From positions 17,760,759 through 17,824,758 of the forward strand of contig CM047428.1 of the NCBI GenBank assembly GCA_026168455.1: 64,000 nt of DNA. The letters run 5' to 3'. The position numbers were made by a program, and so were the translations under genes. Of this stretch, positions 1-12,253 are shown piece by piece. The stretch's first letter is position 1; the number at the start of each line of letters is the position of its first letter. The stretch comes from Theocolax elegans (lineage: Eukaryota; Arthropoda; Insecta; Hymenoptera; Cerocephalidae). The notes under the pieces were generated by a model that saw nothing but the letters and a program-made list of their open reading frames with translations, was not told the DNA's origin and ran no database searches.

Positions 1-3000
1 TTCAATTTTCTTTATTGCAGGTGGGAAAAGGATATTAGTCTGGAAAAAAGAATAACCTTATACTCGTTAACGTGAGACCTGCTTTTAATCTGACTGATGG
101 ACTTGTTACGAGAACGCGCGCGGTTGAACTTTGCGATGCGTGGCGACGAGTGTACTTATTTCTATTTCTTTTTTTAACTCGAATTAGATGAAATCTGGTC
201 AGAAGCTGTGGTTTTTATCTATTTCAATTGGATGTGTACTTGAATTTATTGCTCGATTGAGCATTACGCGACTATTTTTCTGAGAAATCAATCGTTTGAG
301 TTTACGCTCGTCAGGTGATAGTTCAATTAATTACGATTAGTATTAACATTATATTCCACTTTTCCTTTTAAATATATTTTATGCAATGGTTACGAAAATG
401 TAAATGATATATGACGTATGATTATAATGTATAGTATCAGTTTCATTTATATTTCAACAAACATAACGTTATTTTCAATTTCAATTTTCCCTCGAAGATT
501 TAATACATAAATATAGGAAAACTATCTCTGCAAACACATTTACAAGACTGCAATGTAACAATCGAAAAGACTTTTATAATACAAAAAAAAGTTGAATGAA
601 TATAACTTTATATCATCGTGTATTTTATGATCCAATAATTCATACACACGAAAGTGGCATAAATTGTAGAACTTACTTTACATATACAAGGTGAGTTGAA
701 GAAGGTTACACGATATATTTTATACACTCCATTTACCAAATTTATTTCTATTTAAATATATATTTTTCTCGCTTTGCATATACATTTATGTACGTATATC
801 AATTTGGAATAGGAAATTGTATAGGAATGTATCTATTAATACAATACACATAATTTAAGGTACTATTAGAAAAGTTAATTTACGAGTTTCAATATAAAAT
901 GATATGACGATGTTTTTTTTCAATATTATAATTTTTTGTGTATCTACTTTCACTAAAACGCGTTTTAAAGTATATTGATTTAATTTTTAATATTATACTT
1001 TCAAAGAAATTATCTACTAAATAAATAGGACAATTGAATCTTTCATCGCATATTATTATTTTGTTTTTATCAAGCAAAAAGTGACTTGCGACATTTAAAG
1101 ATAATGCTTTTATCAATCTTATCTATTCTAAACTAAATATTTTAATTTTAAAACTCTAGAAAACCGTGAGGGAATGCCAATCAAGCGGTAAATATATCCT
1201 CATATCGATAAGCTTTCAGCGAAACTTGGTTCACAGAATCAATAAGGCAAAATCCAACAGTAATAAAGTATATCATCAAATTAGTCGGATTTAAACCATC
1301 ATACCAGACTAAAGGTAATACCCAAACGTCCCGAATAAAATTCACCCTATCACCATAAATTTTCGATTATTCTAAGCGGGGATCGGAAAATGAAGACAAA
1401 CGTGAAATCAATATATCGTCGACCAAAAAAAAAAGGTACCGCGACCATCAAATCGAGAGTGAGAGAGAGAAAGAGAGAGAGGTAAAAGAGTTCGGCAGGT
1501 ACATAGAATATTTCCCTTAAACCGTGAAATATCGGAGGAATATTAATGCCACGAAAAGCACCGGGGTTGCGAGCGCGGGCGCGCGGTTGGTTCCTTTGAT
1601 CCCTGGCTAGGTTCCGTCACGCGGTTCGCCTGCGGAGGTCACCGCCGCGGGGATTCACAATTTGCAAAACACACGATCCCATTTGAACCATGAGTTTCCT
1701 CTACCCTTCATCGGCCCCTCTCCATCCCTGCATTTTTACCTTTGCCCGCCTTTTTTTTTCCTATACTTTTTCCATTACCCTTTTTTTCGTCTCTCACCGT
1801 TTCTCCCTATATCCGTGTCATTATCCGTGATCATCTCTATCCGCGTGCCCTTTTTCGGGCAACCCACGGCGCTTCTATTATTGCTCATTCTACGGTAACT
1901 TTTCCTCTGATACTTTTTTCTTCTTCTTTTTTCGGCGTTATATCGTATTTTTATGGAATATTTAGAATCTTGGTTAGCTGGTGTAAGCTCACCTTAAAAC
2001 TCTTTATTGAAAAATGTTGCTTTAGATTAAAAAGCTTATTGATCCAAAAGTGATTTTATTTTCCGAGTCCCGGTTGTTTTAACGAGCAGATTTGAATTCT
2101 TCAAGATATTCAAATTAAAATATAAACGCATAAATATATAAACAAATAAATTATCTAAGGTTGATTATAATTATATTTGAAAAAACTGTTGATAGAGATA
2201 TCTACGAATATCTACTAAGTTAATTTAATAATTATAGAAATGTTTACTTAGACAATTTCTAAGTATATAATCATTATATATGTATCAATTGAAATATATA
2301 AATAGAATATTTTAATGTAATTGACTACTTCCATATAAATCTGTACAACATATGTCTTTTTATAAGTTAATCAAATAGACGAGTATATTCAAGAGAAACA
2401 TTACTTGCTAAAATATTAGCTAATGAATAATGTATCGACGCACGTCAAAAAAATTTTTAATAATTAAAACCTATACGCGTATAAAAATTTCACCAAGATA
2501 TATATAATTTTAACTTATATACACAAGTGAATTTTACTTTAAGTACACAACACGAGACGTAAAAACAGCTCCACATTTTATACGCACATGAAATTTCATA
2601 ATAAAAGTTGAAAGAAACTGCGGACCTTAAACTGACAACCATAAAGCTGCAATTATTATTTTCTGAAATGGATGATAAAAAATATTAAGATACATACACA
2701 TGCACATACACACACACATACACACATGTATATATGTATATATGTATGTATGTATATACACATAATTAACGTTAAATAAGAAACAGCGATATATTTATTA
2801 TTTACAAAATGTATTTATTTATTGAAAATGAAATATTTATATGTATACAATTCATAGGCGAATATTACTTTCCGAATTCCAATTTCTTCTTCGCGAAAGA
2901 GCAAACGGCTCTTTATGTACTCCCCAAGATTCCTCGGACGTATTACTCCCTGGAATTTGAATGCAAAAAATTTTCCGTGCATTGAATTTTCTCTCAAAGG

Positions 3001-5409
3001 GAAGAAAATCGGTAGTGTGCATTTTATAAAATTCCAAACGTTGGATAAAGTAATGAAGGAATTTTTTCTAAACACGTTTTCAATTTCAATAATCGAGCAA
3101 ATGCGATAAAATGTATTATATCATTACTATTATTATTCAGCTCGGTGCTCTCACAAAATCGGATCTATTTTAATGGATTTAAATACACCGAGAGTACGTC
3201 AAAAAATTCTTTTCCAACCGATACATAAGAATCAAAATTCATTTTGGTAAAATATCGGGCACCGACGCGACGAATTACGCGAGTTGAGTTATTCAAAGGA
3301 AAATGCACGAGAGACATACGTAACGTTCGGTAAAAAGTCGATGCTCCGTGTGCGGGTTCTTCTATATACATATACGGATACACGTCGAAATGTTATTTGC
3401 TCAGAAGTTGTATATATAGACCAGCCTGCGATTTACGTCGTCTGCACGCGGCCATTTCAAGCTCGCGAATTATCATCCCGCTGCGACGAAGTGAATTTTT
3501 TTTCCACCCCTTTCGTTTTATGTGTACCGAAGGTGCTCCGCGAAGGTTTATGGGTGTCAGTTTAAGGTTTGATGACAGTTTTCGATTTTTATTTCGGAAT
3601 GTCGCGCGTAAAGGGCAAAGCTCGTTTTTACGGCTCGCGTAACTCGCGTTACGTGGAATTTAGATGCGTATATACATATGTGTGTGCAATTTTTTATCTC
3701 GCCTCCGATCCTTGCGTTCCACGAAACTTTACAATGTTACAGCGAGAACGTCGGGGTGATTAATCAATTTTGAACGATACGCGTGCGTACACGTACGACA
3801 AGCGCACTCGAAATTATACACGCCTCCTGTCACCGTGTATAACCGTAACTATTTGCGCAAATGACTGTTGATGAAATTTTTGTGTGCTTTAAATCAGTGA
3901 TACACTTTTTATTTGCATTCACTCGAACTGCTGATTAATGTCTATTTTTTTTTCCTCCTTTCTACTGTTATTTTTTTCAATATTCCAACGCACGTATATC
4001 GTTATGATGAATATATTATACTAGGTTCGTATCCACAGACTAAATAGAGTTTTATTTGGTTGAATGATCATATGTAAATATTTTAGTCTCTCTAATACGT
4101 ACACGCGACTATTAGAATTCAGGAAAGTTAAATATATACAATATACATTAATTAATACGCTTTTCCAAATATATACCTATACAACAGTGGTATTTACCAA
4201 TCGGTAGAAACTTTTAATTTATTTTCTTTTCAAAAATTGCATAAAACGTTAAAATGTTGAAAAGCTCCTAAAAACAAACAGTATATTTACACTCGGTGGG
4301 GGAGAAAAAAAATACTGCCGAACAAGAAATTTTCGTATCGAACCTTTCATCAAATTGGCAAAGTAATCAATTCGCTTTTCAACGCGCGTAAATTAAGGTC
4401 ACCTCGTGGAACTGCGCTCGCTTTTACTCTTCCATTTAACGAGCCGTAATTTTAAAGCCTTCGTCGGGAAATCCATGGTAGGGGAGCTTCGATAGGAAAA
4501 GCGTCGCAACTAGACGCGCGTACACAATCGAGAACGATCACAAAGCGACAATTACATCGAATTAGCGTCTAGGGGATCGTTTCCTCTTTTTTTGCGCGCG
4601 TCATGCATGAAAAAAGGGTGACAAGCTGAGAGTACATAAAGGTAGGTAACGAGTGTTCCTTTGCCGACGCGAGACGAACAACGTATCTCTCGAGAGCTTC
4701 AACGAGGTAGAAGTCCAATTAGAGAATACAAGGTGACTACTTTTCTTGTTGCATCACTTTTTGTTCTGCGGTTCAATCGTTTGATAATCACGTCTTAATT
4801 GAATAAAATTCAGAACGCTCTCACTACAAATTATTTTAAAAGCTATTAATGTTACAAATTACATTAGTTAATTAGTATTCGTTATACATTTATGGTGTAA
4901 AAATTTTATTTCAATATGTATAAAAATTATAATAAATAATAACTTTTTCACCCAAACCACCCGAAAAGTCCATTTTATTGACTTTATTCCGGGGAGTAAA
5001 TTGCATCTTATTACCGACGGAGTAAAAGTACATTTGACTCCCGACAGTCACTCCTAACTAAAAACTATAATAAAAATAGCAAATTTTTAATTGATATACA
5101 GAGAAGAAAATCATCATTGAACTATCGTTGTTGTCAAATAAAATGACCATTTTCGATGATTTGCGTCAAAAATATTATATACACTTTTCGAGGTTCAGAT
5201 GAAATTTAGATGAAAATCAGTTGAATTAGTCGCCAAAGCTCGGGCAGCAACTCTTATTTTACTTACTTTACTCCTTTAGTGTATAAATAACTGTTTTGTT
5301 GAGTAAGTAAATTATCTCTAATTAAGGAGATAAAAAAACAAATTGCGTGAATCATACGCAATGCACAATGATTTCTACATTTTTATGCAAAAATATCTAA
5401 AATTCCGTA
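1..5409. other. Intergenic, AT-rich, no gene recognised
   Basis: No open frame here looks like a real protein; the longest are pyrimidine-rich (1662-2053) or low-complexity. GC- and CpG-richer patches lie at about 1540-1660, 3240-3860 and 4380-4740 and could be regulatory or parts of untranslated exons, but no motif was identified. A CA/TA microsatellite runs from about 2698 to 2762, and a GA tract from about 1449 to 1480. At the very start, a pyrimidine tract ending in CAG (about 9-20) looks like a splice acceptor, and one frame after it is open for about 17 codons to a stop near 73. This could be the last exon of a plus-strand gene entering from the left, but it is too short to claim. Confidence 0.5.
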
Positions 5410-8400
5410 TTAATTGCTGATTTTATTTTCATTAAAATCAATCGAGTTCCACAAATTCTTTTGACCAAAATTATAATTAGTCTCTACTTTGATGTTATCT
5501 GGACTGGATATGTGCAAATATTTAAGATATTCTTTTCTTCCGTCGACCGGCTCCCATTTCGGCAGCCTATAATCAAATTTTCATTTGTACAATATTTTCA
5601 TAAAAAATAATAAATAAAAACATAATTGAATAATTATATTACCTGTTATTTGCAACATCGATCCAAAGTTTAGTTAAAATTTTCGACATCTCGTGATCTT
5701 TTCCTTGTAACGGGCTAAACAAAGTATTACCTACGATGATTAACACATCATCGGCATGACTTACACCTATTAGATTGAACGGTGATTTAATATATTTTTG
5801 TAGAACAAATAAGATAAATATGGCGTAGCGATAAAACAAAAACGTGAAAATATTTACCGTAATTATTTGTGGTGTTCGATAAAGTGTGAGACAAACTGTT
5901 TACACCTCGATACGAATAGTAATAAAACCATACAGGAGATTTATTAACGTTTGCTTGTTCTTTTGCTGCTTTCTCGGCATCGACTACGAATACCCTGTCA
6001 CCAACCAAATGAGTGAGAGTTCGAAAATTATTTTGAGTAATGGCCTCATCACCAAAGTAATGTTTCCTTATTTGTCTAGCAACCCTAGCATGATCTTTTG
6101 CAGGTATCGTGTTTTTATACTGAAGTAAATGTGGCGCTATTGATTCCCAATTCTTGTCAAGATCGACAAATGCCGACTTATTTGTTGCGAATTCTAAAGA
6201 AAATTGGTTAAAATATTTTATTTAATGACATGTCAGACTTAGCAAGTGAGCATTTTTCATATTTTTTTTATAAATAAAGGAATGAATTTTTGAGTAACAC
6301 CTTGAACATCGGGTCCTAAGTCATGTTTTAATCAAGATATCCAAGTTTTTCTAGATTTTTACATCGATCATTTAATTAGAATGTTTCGGTTGAAAGTTTA
6401 TGTCTTACAGCCCAAAAATTGTTAAATCAATTAGAATTAAAAAAATTATTTATTCGTTAAAAATGAAAATGTTAAGCCCTCCTTTATATTCTATTTTATT
6501 TGTACACATTTTTTCCGATTTTTAATTCAATATTTTAGATATAATTTTTTAGTTGAAAGGTGTACACGGTACTGTAATTGGGGTCCGACATCCCCTTAAT
6601 ATCCGTACATTTACATTACATTATATAGCTTATGTCATTTAAATTGAATAATTCAAAGTTTTTTATAATTTGCGTAAAGCGTTTGAGTCACGGAATTCAT
6701 AAATGCATAAATAATTGCAATTTTTTAAAATGCAATGAAAATATACGATAAAATTGGTGTTAGCCGATAAATTTTAAAACATAAAAATATACATTTTAAA
6801 TTTAAATCTAGCTCAGCTGTTACATAAAAATTTTACAAATAGGTAATTTACTTTAATTTCCTTAAAGTAATTATCTCTCAACAAAAACTAGAATTATAAT
6901 AATATATAAATAAGAATACTGTACTCTATATATATTTCGAAGAATTGTAGATATTATCAATTTTGTATTTTACCGACCACTATATAGAATTGAATTTTTA
7001 TCAACGTACAATGTTTTTTAATATATCTATGACTTTGACACAAAAATATTAATTTCTAATATATGCTGTACGTGAAATATGGATCAGATAAAAATAATTC
7101 ATTAGCATAAGTTGACTCAATATGAAATAAATTAAAGTAGTCTTTGTAATTATAAAATTAGTAATTAGTTTTATATTTAAAAGTTTCATTCTCTCAGTTT
7201 CTTTTACATTGAAACAATTAATTTCTTTTTCTTAAACAGAATTATTCTTATACATGACTCAAGAAAAAATCTGGTTGATATATTAAGTGAATCCGTTATA
7301 ATCAAACTGTATCTCCTTATGTCCAAAACTAGAGAGGTTGACTTAAGTAGATCAATATGCTGGTTTAAATATTTTCTTCTAAATTCTACAAGATTTATTT
7401 AATCAATTAGATTTCTACTTGGGTCATATGTAACATTAAAAATACTGCTTGAAATAAGAAATTATTTTCAGTGCAATGTTAGTCAATTAATTTTATGGAT
7501 ATTCAAAAATATAAATGAACCTGTAACAATTTGTACAACATAAGTTTTTTAACATTTACAAAAATTTTTTTACTCATTTTAAAATGTTACTAAAGCTATC
7601 AAGTACACGGTACACGTCGTATCAGATAATGAATAAGGAAGTATTTATTGCAATACTTAAGTAAACAAATTAGTAACAATGCCACATTCTATCAATAAGT
7701 AAACAATGTTAAGCAATTTAAGAATAAAATTGAGGTAATTTTTGTATAAGAATAAAATTTAATAACGCGTACATATTATGTTCTAAAATGCTTAGATATT
7801 CAATTAGTAATCTACTTATAGTAAAAATGAAATTTATAGTTTTTTTTATTCTACCTGCTACAGGATAAAGTCCTTCCTCGCTAACGACTGTGGTGATCCA
7901 AGGTAAATCATGAACATCACCACTACGAATGATTTCAATTGGCGATCGATCGATAAACGGATTTTTTGCATTTTTTTCTACCACAGGACCAAACGGAGTA
8001 AATTCATTCAAATGCCACGGCTACAAAAGAAAATAATCGTATCTTGTTACTCGAATTCCTAAGTCCAATAAAATCATTAACAATATTATCATTCGTTTCC
8101 TACTTGGAAATATTCTTGTCCTTTAACTAAAGTGTAAGCCGGAACAGTTCTAAGACAAGCAATCAAATCTTGGGAGTTGGTAGCGGTACAATTCATGAGT
8201 TCACCTAGTTTAAAAGCTTTCTCTCTGGATTTCTCAGCTTGGGTCCAAGAATCAAAAGCAGTGCCACTAAACGAGATTCCATTACGGAAAAGTCCAGCAG
8301 TTGTAGGTGACAAATAGTGATAGTGAACACTCGCACCACCAGCACTCAGACCAGTTAGGGTAACTTTATTTGGATCTCCACCAAAGTACTTGATATTCTC

Positions 8401-9476
8401 CGAAACCCATTTAAGAGCGAATGCTTGATCCTTTAGTCCCATGTTACCAGAAACTACGTTATCTTCGGTACTTAAAAATCCAAGTGATCCATGTCGATAG
8501 TTTACAGAGACGAATATAATATCGTGATCGATTAAATTCCGTGGAGCTACAGAATCGAGAGTACTGTATTGAAACGCACCACCGTAAATCCAAAATATCA
8601 CAGGTAAAGAGTTGCTCGAACGATTTGACGGTACGTATACGTTTAAGTATAAACAATCTTCGACACCAGTAATTAAATAACCAGTGGGTATTACATCCCG
8701 CGTGTGACTCACGCATTCATCTTTGAATTCGTTGGCTAATATTTGTGGTGGCCATTTTTTTATAGGTTGCGGCGACTAGAGATTTAACACATAATAAGGA
8801 ATGAGTATTATTAATATACTGTTTCCACATTTATTTATCAATGTTTTCTTTGCACGGAAATAACACATTTAAACACATTCTCTCTGCGATTCGAACTCTG
8901 CAATTCAAACTCATTCTCAATAATTAACAATATTGAAGTTTAAAATGAGATTAATCATGATTTACTCCAATGAGTGTGTATTGTCAAATGCGCACCATGG
9001 AAGTATTTGATATTTTTTGAATTTTTGTGAAAAAACAAAATTTATTAATTAATTGTTATGAACAAATTTTATTTAAGAGAAAAACAGAAACAAAAATTTC
9101 TTCATATAATTTACTGTTAAACATAATAACCCTAAGACATTTAATCAGCAGGTTCAAAATTACTAACAGCATAATAAAAATCATGGAGATTTTTTTTATA
9201 AATATTATGTGACATTTTCGGTCACAGTTATTTTAATTAGACAATTTTTCCCGTACAACAGGTTAATATTAACATAAATTGTATACGTACTTCAAAACGT
9301 CTCTTCCCTACCGGTGGCAATGCGTATGGTATGCCTTCAAAAGCTTCATATTTATTACCCGCATTGGAAGTTTTATAACTACCTATTATTTTTGAATATT
9401 TAGTTTTAACTATTGGCGTGCCATTTAAAAAGCACAAGCTCGCGAGTGCAAAAATAATTACCGCGAGTGATAGCAT
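5410..9476 (-). CDS. Secreted carboxylesterase, six exons, complete (venom carboxylesterase-6 / esterase FE4-like)
   Basis: This is an alpha/beta-hydrolase of the type-B carboxylesterase family, expected to hydrolyse carboxyl esters outside the cell. Exons on the minus strand are 9476-9291, 8775-8104, 8020-7855, 6193-5858, 5766-5643 and 5566-5410. All introns are GT-AG and the phases join exactly, giving 1641 nt and 546 residues, the normal family length. Residues 1-19 or so form a signal peptide. The motif EDCLYLNVYVP sits at 101-111. The nucleophile is Ser206 in GLSAGG, the acid is Glu335 in SEEG, and the base is His457 in GVSHADD. Likely disulfides are Cys83-Cys103 and Cys258-Cys269. The oxyanion-hole motif reads YGGAF at 126-130, where His is usual. 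The GLSAG elbow, not GQSAG, argues against juvenile hormone esterase. No ER-retention signal or membrane anchor is visible at the C terminus (NENKISN). The start is the ATG before the signal peptide. Intron 3 (6194-7854) is the largest and holds a repeat end at about 6513-6600. A possible poly(A) signal lies at 4974-4979. The exact subfamily is uncertain. Confidence 0.95.
6513..6600 (+). repeat. End of a TTAA-terminated repeat, copy 1 (in esterase intron 3)
   Basis: About 90 bp ending in GGGTCCGACATCCCC followed by TTAA. The same end recurs at 24563-24644 and, more diverged, at 51193-51310, all in the same orientation, and the start of an opposite end (TTAAGGGGATGTC) lies at 26109. These look like ends of an old non-autonomous DNA transposon family with TTAA target sites. 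No clear left end was found for this copy. Confidence 0.5.
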
Positions 9477-9961
9477 AATGGCGAGTATCGAGTTCCAATT
9501 GATCGAATCAAAAAACTGAAAATTTTTTTAACAAAATTGGCTTATACTATACATGGAATAAATCTTATCTTGTGTTATTGTCTTATCATAACTCGATAAG
9601 TTGGGTTGTCTATAAAACGATACAATAATTTCGTTTGCAAATGGAGTCGATGAGTTTTTACGTAATTTTGAAATGCACAGTCTTTGAGTCAACACAGAAA
9701 ATTAATAATTCATACAATTCTTTTTTAACCGTTTGTTTTATTAGTACTTACGAGTTTACAAATATACAATCACGATATGCGTGAGTATGCGTTTCCAGTA
9801 TCAAATTTTCCTTGTACTTATTTCATAAAAGTGTTTATTGTGTATTTAATTTGTTAAAATTTCTCAAGACAAAATTATAAATATATAGCCTATTCAGATT
9901 AATTTAAAAAAAGTATTGAATTTATTTATAGTAATTACGTTCACAAAAATGTATTCTTGTA
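9477..9961. other. 5' flank of the esterase gene
   Basis: Very AT-rich sequence upstream of the esterase start codon. A TATA-like TTTTATAG on the minus strand lies at about 9612-9620, roughly 140 bp upstream of the ATG, and could be the core promoter. Nothing else was recognised. Confidence 0.3.
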
Positions 9962-10173
9962 ATTAAAGAATTGTCGTCTCAAATATGGTTCAAAAGGAAT
10001 TCCACTTGATGCTAAACGATTTTTCTATAACCCAGAAAAATCGATTTCTATTTAGAATAGTGATAGATTGTAGATAGATCTTCATTTTAATAGAATCTAG
10101 TTGGTAGTAGAAGAATCGTCTAATATCAAGTGGATTTCCTTTTGAACCATATTTGAGACAAGAATTCTTTAAT
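9962..10173. mobile_element. Inverted-repeat MITE about 0.5 kb upstream of the esterase start
   Basis: The two ends, about 9962-10025 and 10112-10173, are inverted copies of each other over some 60 bp with a few mismatches. Both begin ATTAAAGAATT when read inwards. The element is 212 bp and has no coding capacity. No convincing target-site duplication was seen, so the superfamily is not assigned. Confidence 0.75.
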
Positions 10174-10240
10174 CACAGGAATACTTTTTGTGAGATATAA
10201 TGAATATTATTCATTATTTTTTTACGTATAAATATACCAG

Positions 10241-12253
10241 GAGAATATCACAGCGTCAGGTCGCCAATTTTTTAAATTTATAAAGTATGTTATTGCAGAA
10301 TTATATAGAGTTCAATGAGCACTAGGAGCAAAGATAAAGACATATTCTCTAAAAGAATCGCTATATTTTACAAAATTACTCTCAAATATTATTAAACTAT
10401 GTATTTAATTGTTGTTAAAATATTAATCTATTTATTATATTTTCTATAATAATTGTCACATTATCGTTGTACAGCTTCGATTGTTCAACATACTATCATT
10501 AACATTTACTATTAAATAAGTATAAAATTAATTCAGAAGGTTTTAGGTTAGTATATAAATAAATATAGAAAATTGATTCTTTGTTAACATTTGCATTTAG
10601 CCTTTGCAATACAGTAGACGAAGTAGCTGATTCAAATGAAGTTAATTCAAGGTCCAAAATATACATACACAATGTTATGTTAAATAAACATTTCAAGAAA
10701 CATGGTATGTATAAAATAAGATGTGATGGTATCAGATGCAAAATGTGGTAAGTGCAGATAAACATCGATAACATTATTGCATGGTTAAAGATATGTAATG
10801 TTTTTTTTGGTAATTTACAGAGATTTTTTCAGCTAATATGTATTATAAACAAATAGTAATTATAGAAATGAATTGGATATACGTTTCGTAACAAGAAGAT
10901 GTAGTATGAACTTGAATTAAATTAGAAGAATAACATTCTGGGAATTTGATCAAAATTGGTTATCCGGAGTTCAGATATTCAGAAATCAGAATAAATTGAT
11001 TCTCTGATCTCACATTTTGTTTTTCTTCTGTAGTTATACAATAGTTTCGAAGATGACCAATTATGCAAATTTTGTAAAATAACTATTCGTAGAAGGAAAT
11101 TTTTTTTTATGTAAATGAAGACCACATTTTTACTTGTTTACACAGAAAAAGTTGATTTAAATCGAAAGTGTTGATTACAAGTTTTATCGAACATACTTTG
11201 ATTTACTAATCTACGTTTGTTTAAACCCGAAATTCACGACCGCATGTATAATCCATAAAAAAAGAATTATTTTTAAGAGTTATCAAAGACATTTATAGAA
11301 CAAAGATTATAAATTCTGTATTGACATTTTGATTACATAAAAAGAAAGTGATTACATTTTTATTTTATCAAAAATTTTTTCGAAAAATGTTAATGTCATA
11401 TTATATACTCAGACTATAATATATAATCTTATAATGTTTTTTATTTAAATATATGAAATTTAATAAGAAATAATGTACTTTAAAAATTTGTAATGGTACA
11501 TTTAAAAATGTTAATAATGACGGTAAAGTTGTAAATAAGCTGCGTGTGGATTGATAGAATTTGAATACTTACACGTTAGAAAACAAAGAACTCAGATTAA
11601 AATAGGTATGGATTCAGATAATTCTTGATCGCACGTAATTGATACATACTTAAAGAAATATATAAGATGATTAAAATAAACTAATTGGTTATTTTTACAA
11701 ATTATATAAGAGTAGTTTAGATAAAAAAAACTTATAATTAACTCTGGATAAAACTAATAACTATACATTGCACCTGTTTTAAACGTTACGTAAAATTTAC
11801 ATAATCATGGATAAAAATTACGCAATACATTTAAATAATTATAAATTGGTGTCGTTAAAAAATAATACTAAATTATTCATTTCTTAAAATAATAGGTAGA
11901 AAAAATTGTAATAATACAAATCCGCATCGTCCTCTTGCATTAGTTTTCTCATTTCTATATTCTTGCGTTGATCTCTGAACGGGCATGAGTAGAAATCACG
12001 ATGCGCCCGCGTAAATAAATTGCAATGTCTGGTCTCATTCCCTTTCGATCCTTCTCTCTCACTCGTTTGTAATATCAATTTGAACCGTTTTCCTATATAC
12101 CCTCGTCATTTGTCGATTTTACTTTCCCTATGATGTTATTATAAGCCGGTGGCAAGACTCGTTGCGAAAACGTTTTAATGACACTCGCTTACCGAGAGAT
12201 CAAAACGAAGACGGCTCTTGCATGCCATGCTTTTGCTAATTAGCGTTAGGTAA
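10241..12253. repeat. Tandem duplication, unit 1 (about 2.0 kb)
   Basis: This block is repeated head to tail at 12254-14204. The copies are nearly identical, for example over 10830-11600 against 12805-13570. Unit 2 lacks roughly 45 bp found near 10330-10375 and about 20 bp found near 11605-11630. The block ends in a GC-richer stretch (11930-12250) with a frame of 64 codons on the minus strand (11884-12078). In unit 2 that frame keeps its reading but has substitutions and one 3-bp deletion. No known protein is recognised in it, and coding is not supported. Confidence 0.85.

Noticed and set aside
1..75. Possible last exon after a pyrimidine tract and CAG
   Set aside because: Only about 17 codons and no upstream sequence to test it; not supportable.
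8880..8920. tRNA B-box-like ATTCGAAC
   Set aside because: No A box at proper spacing and no cloverleaf arms could be formed.
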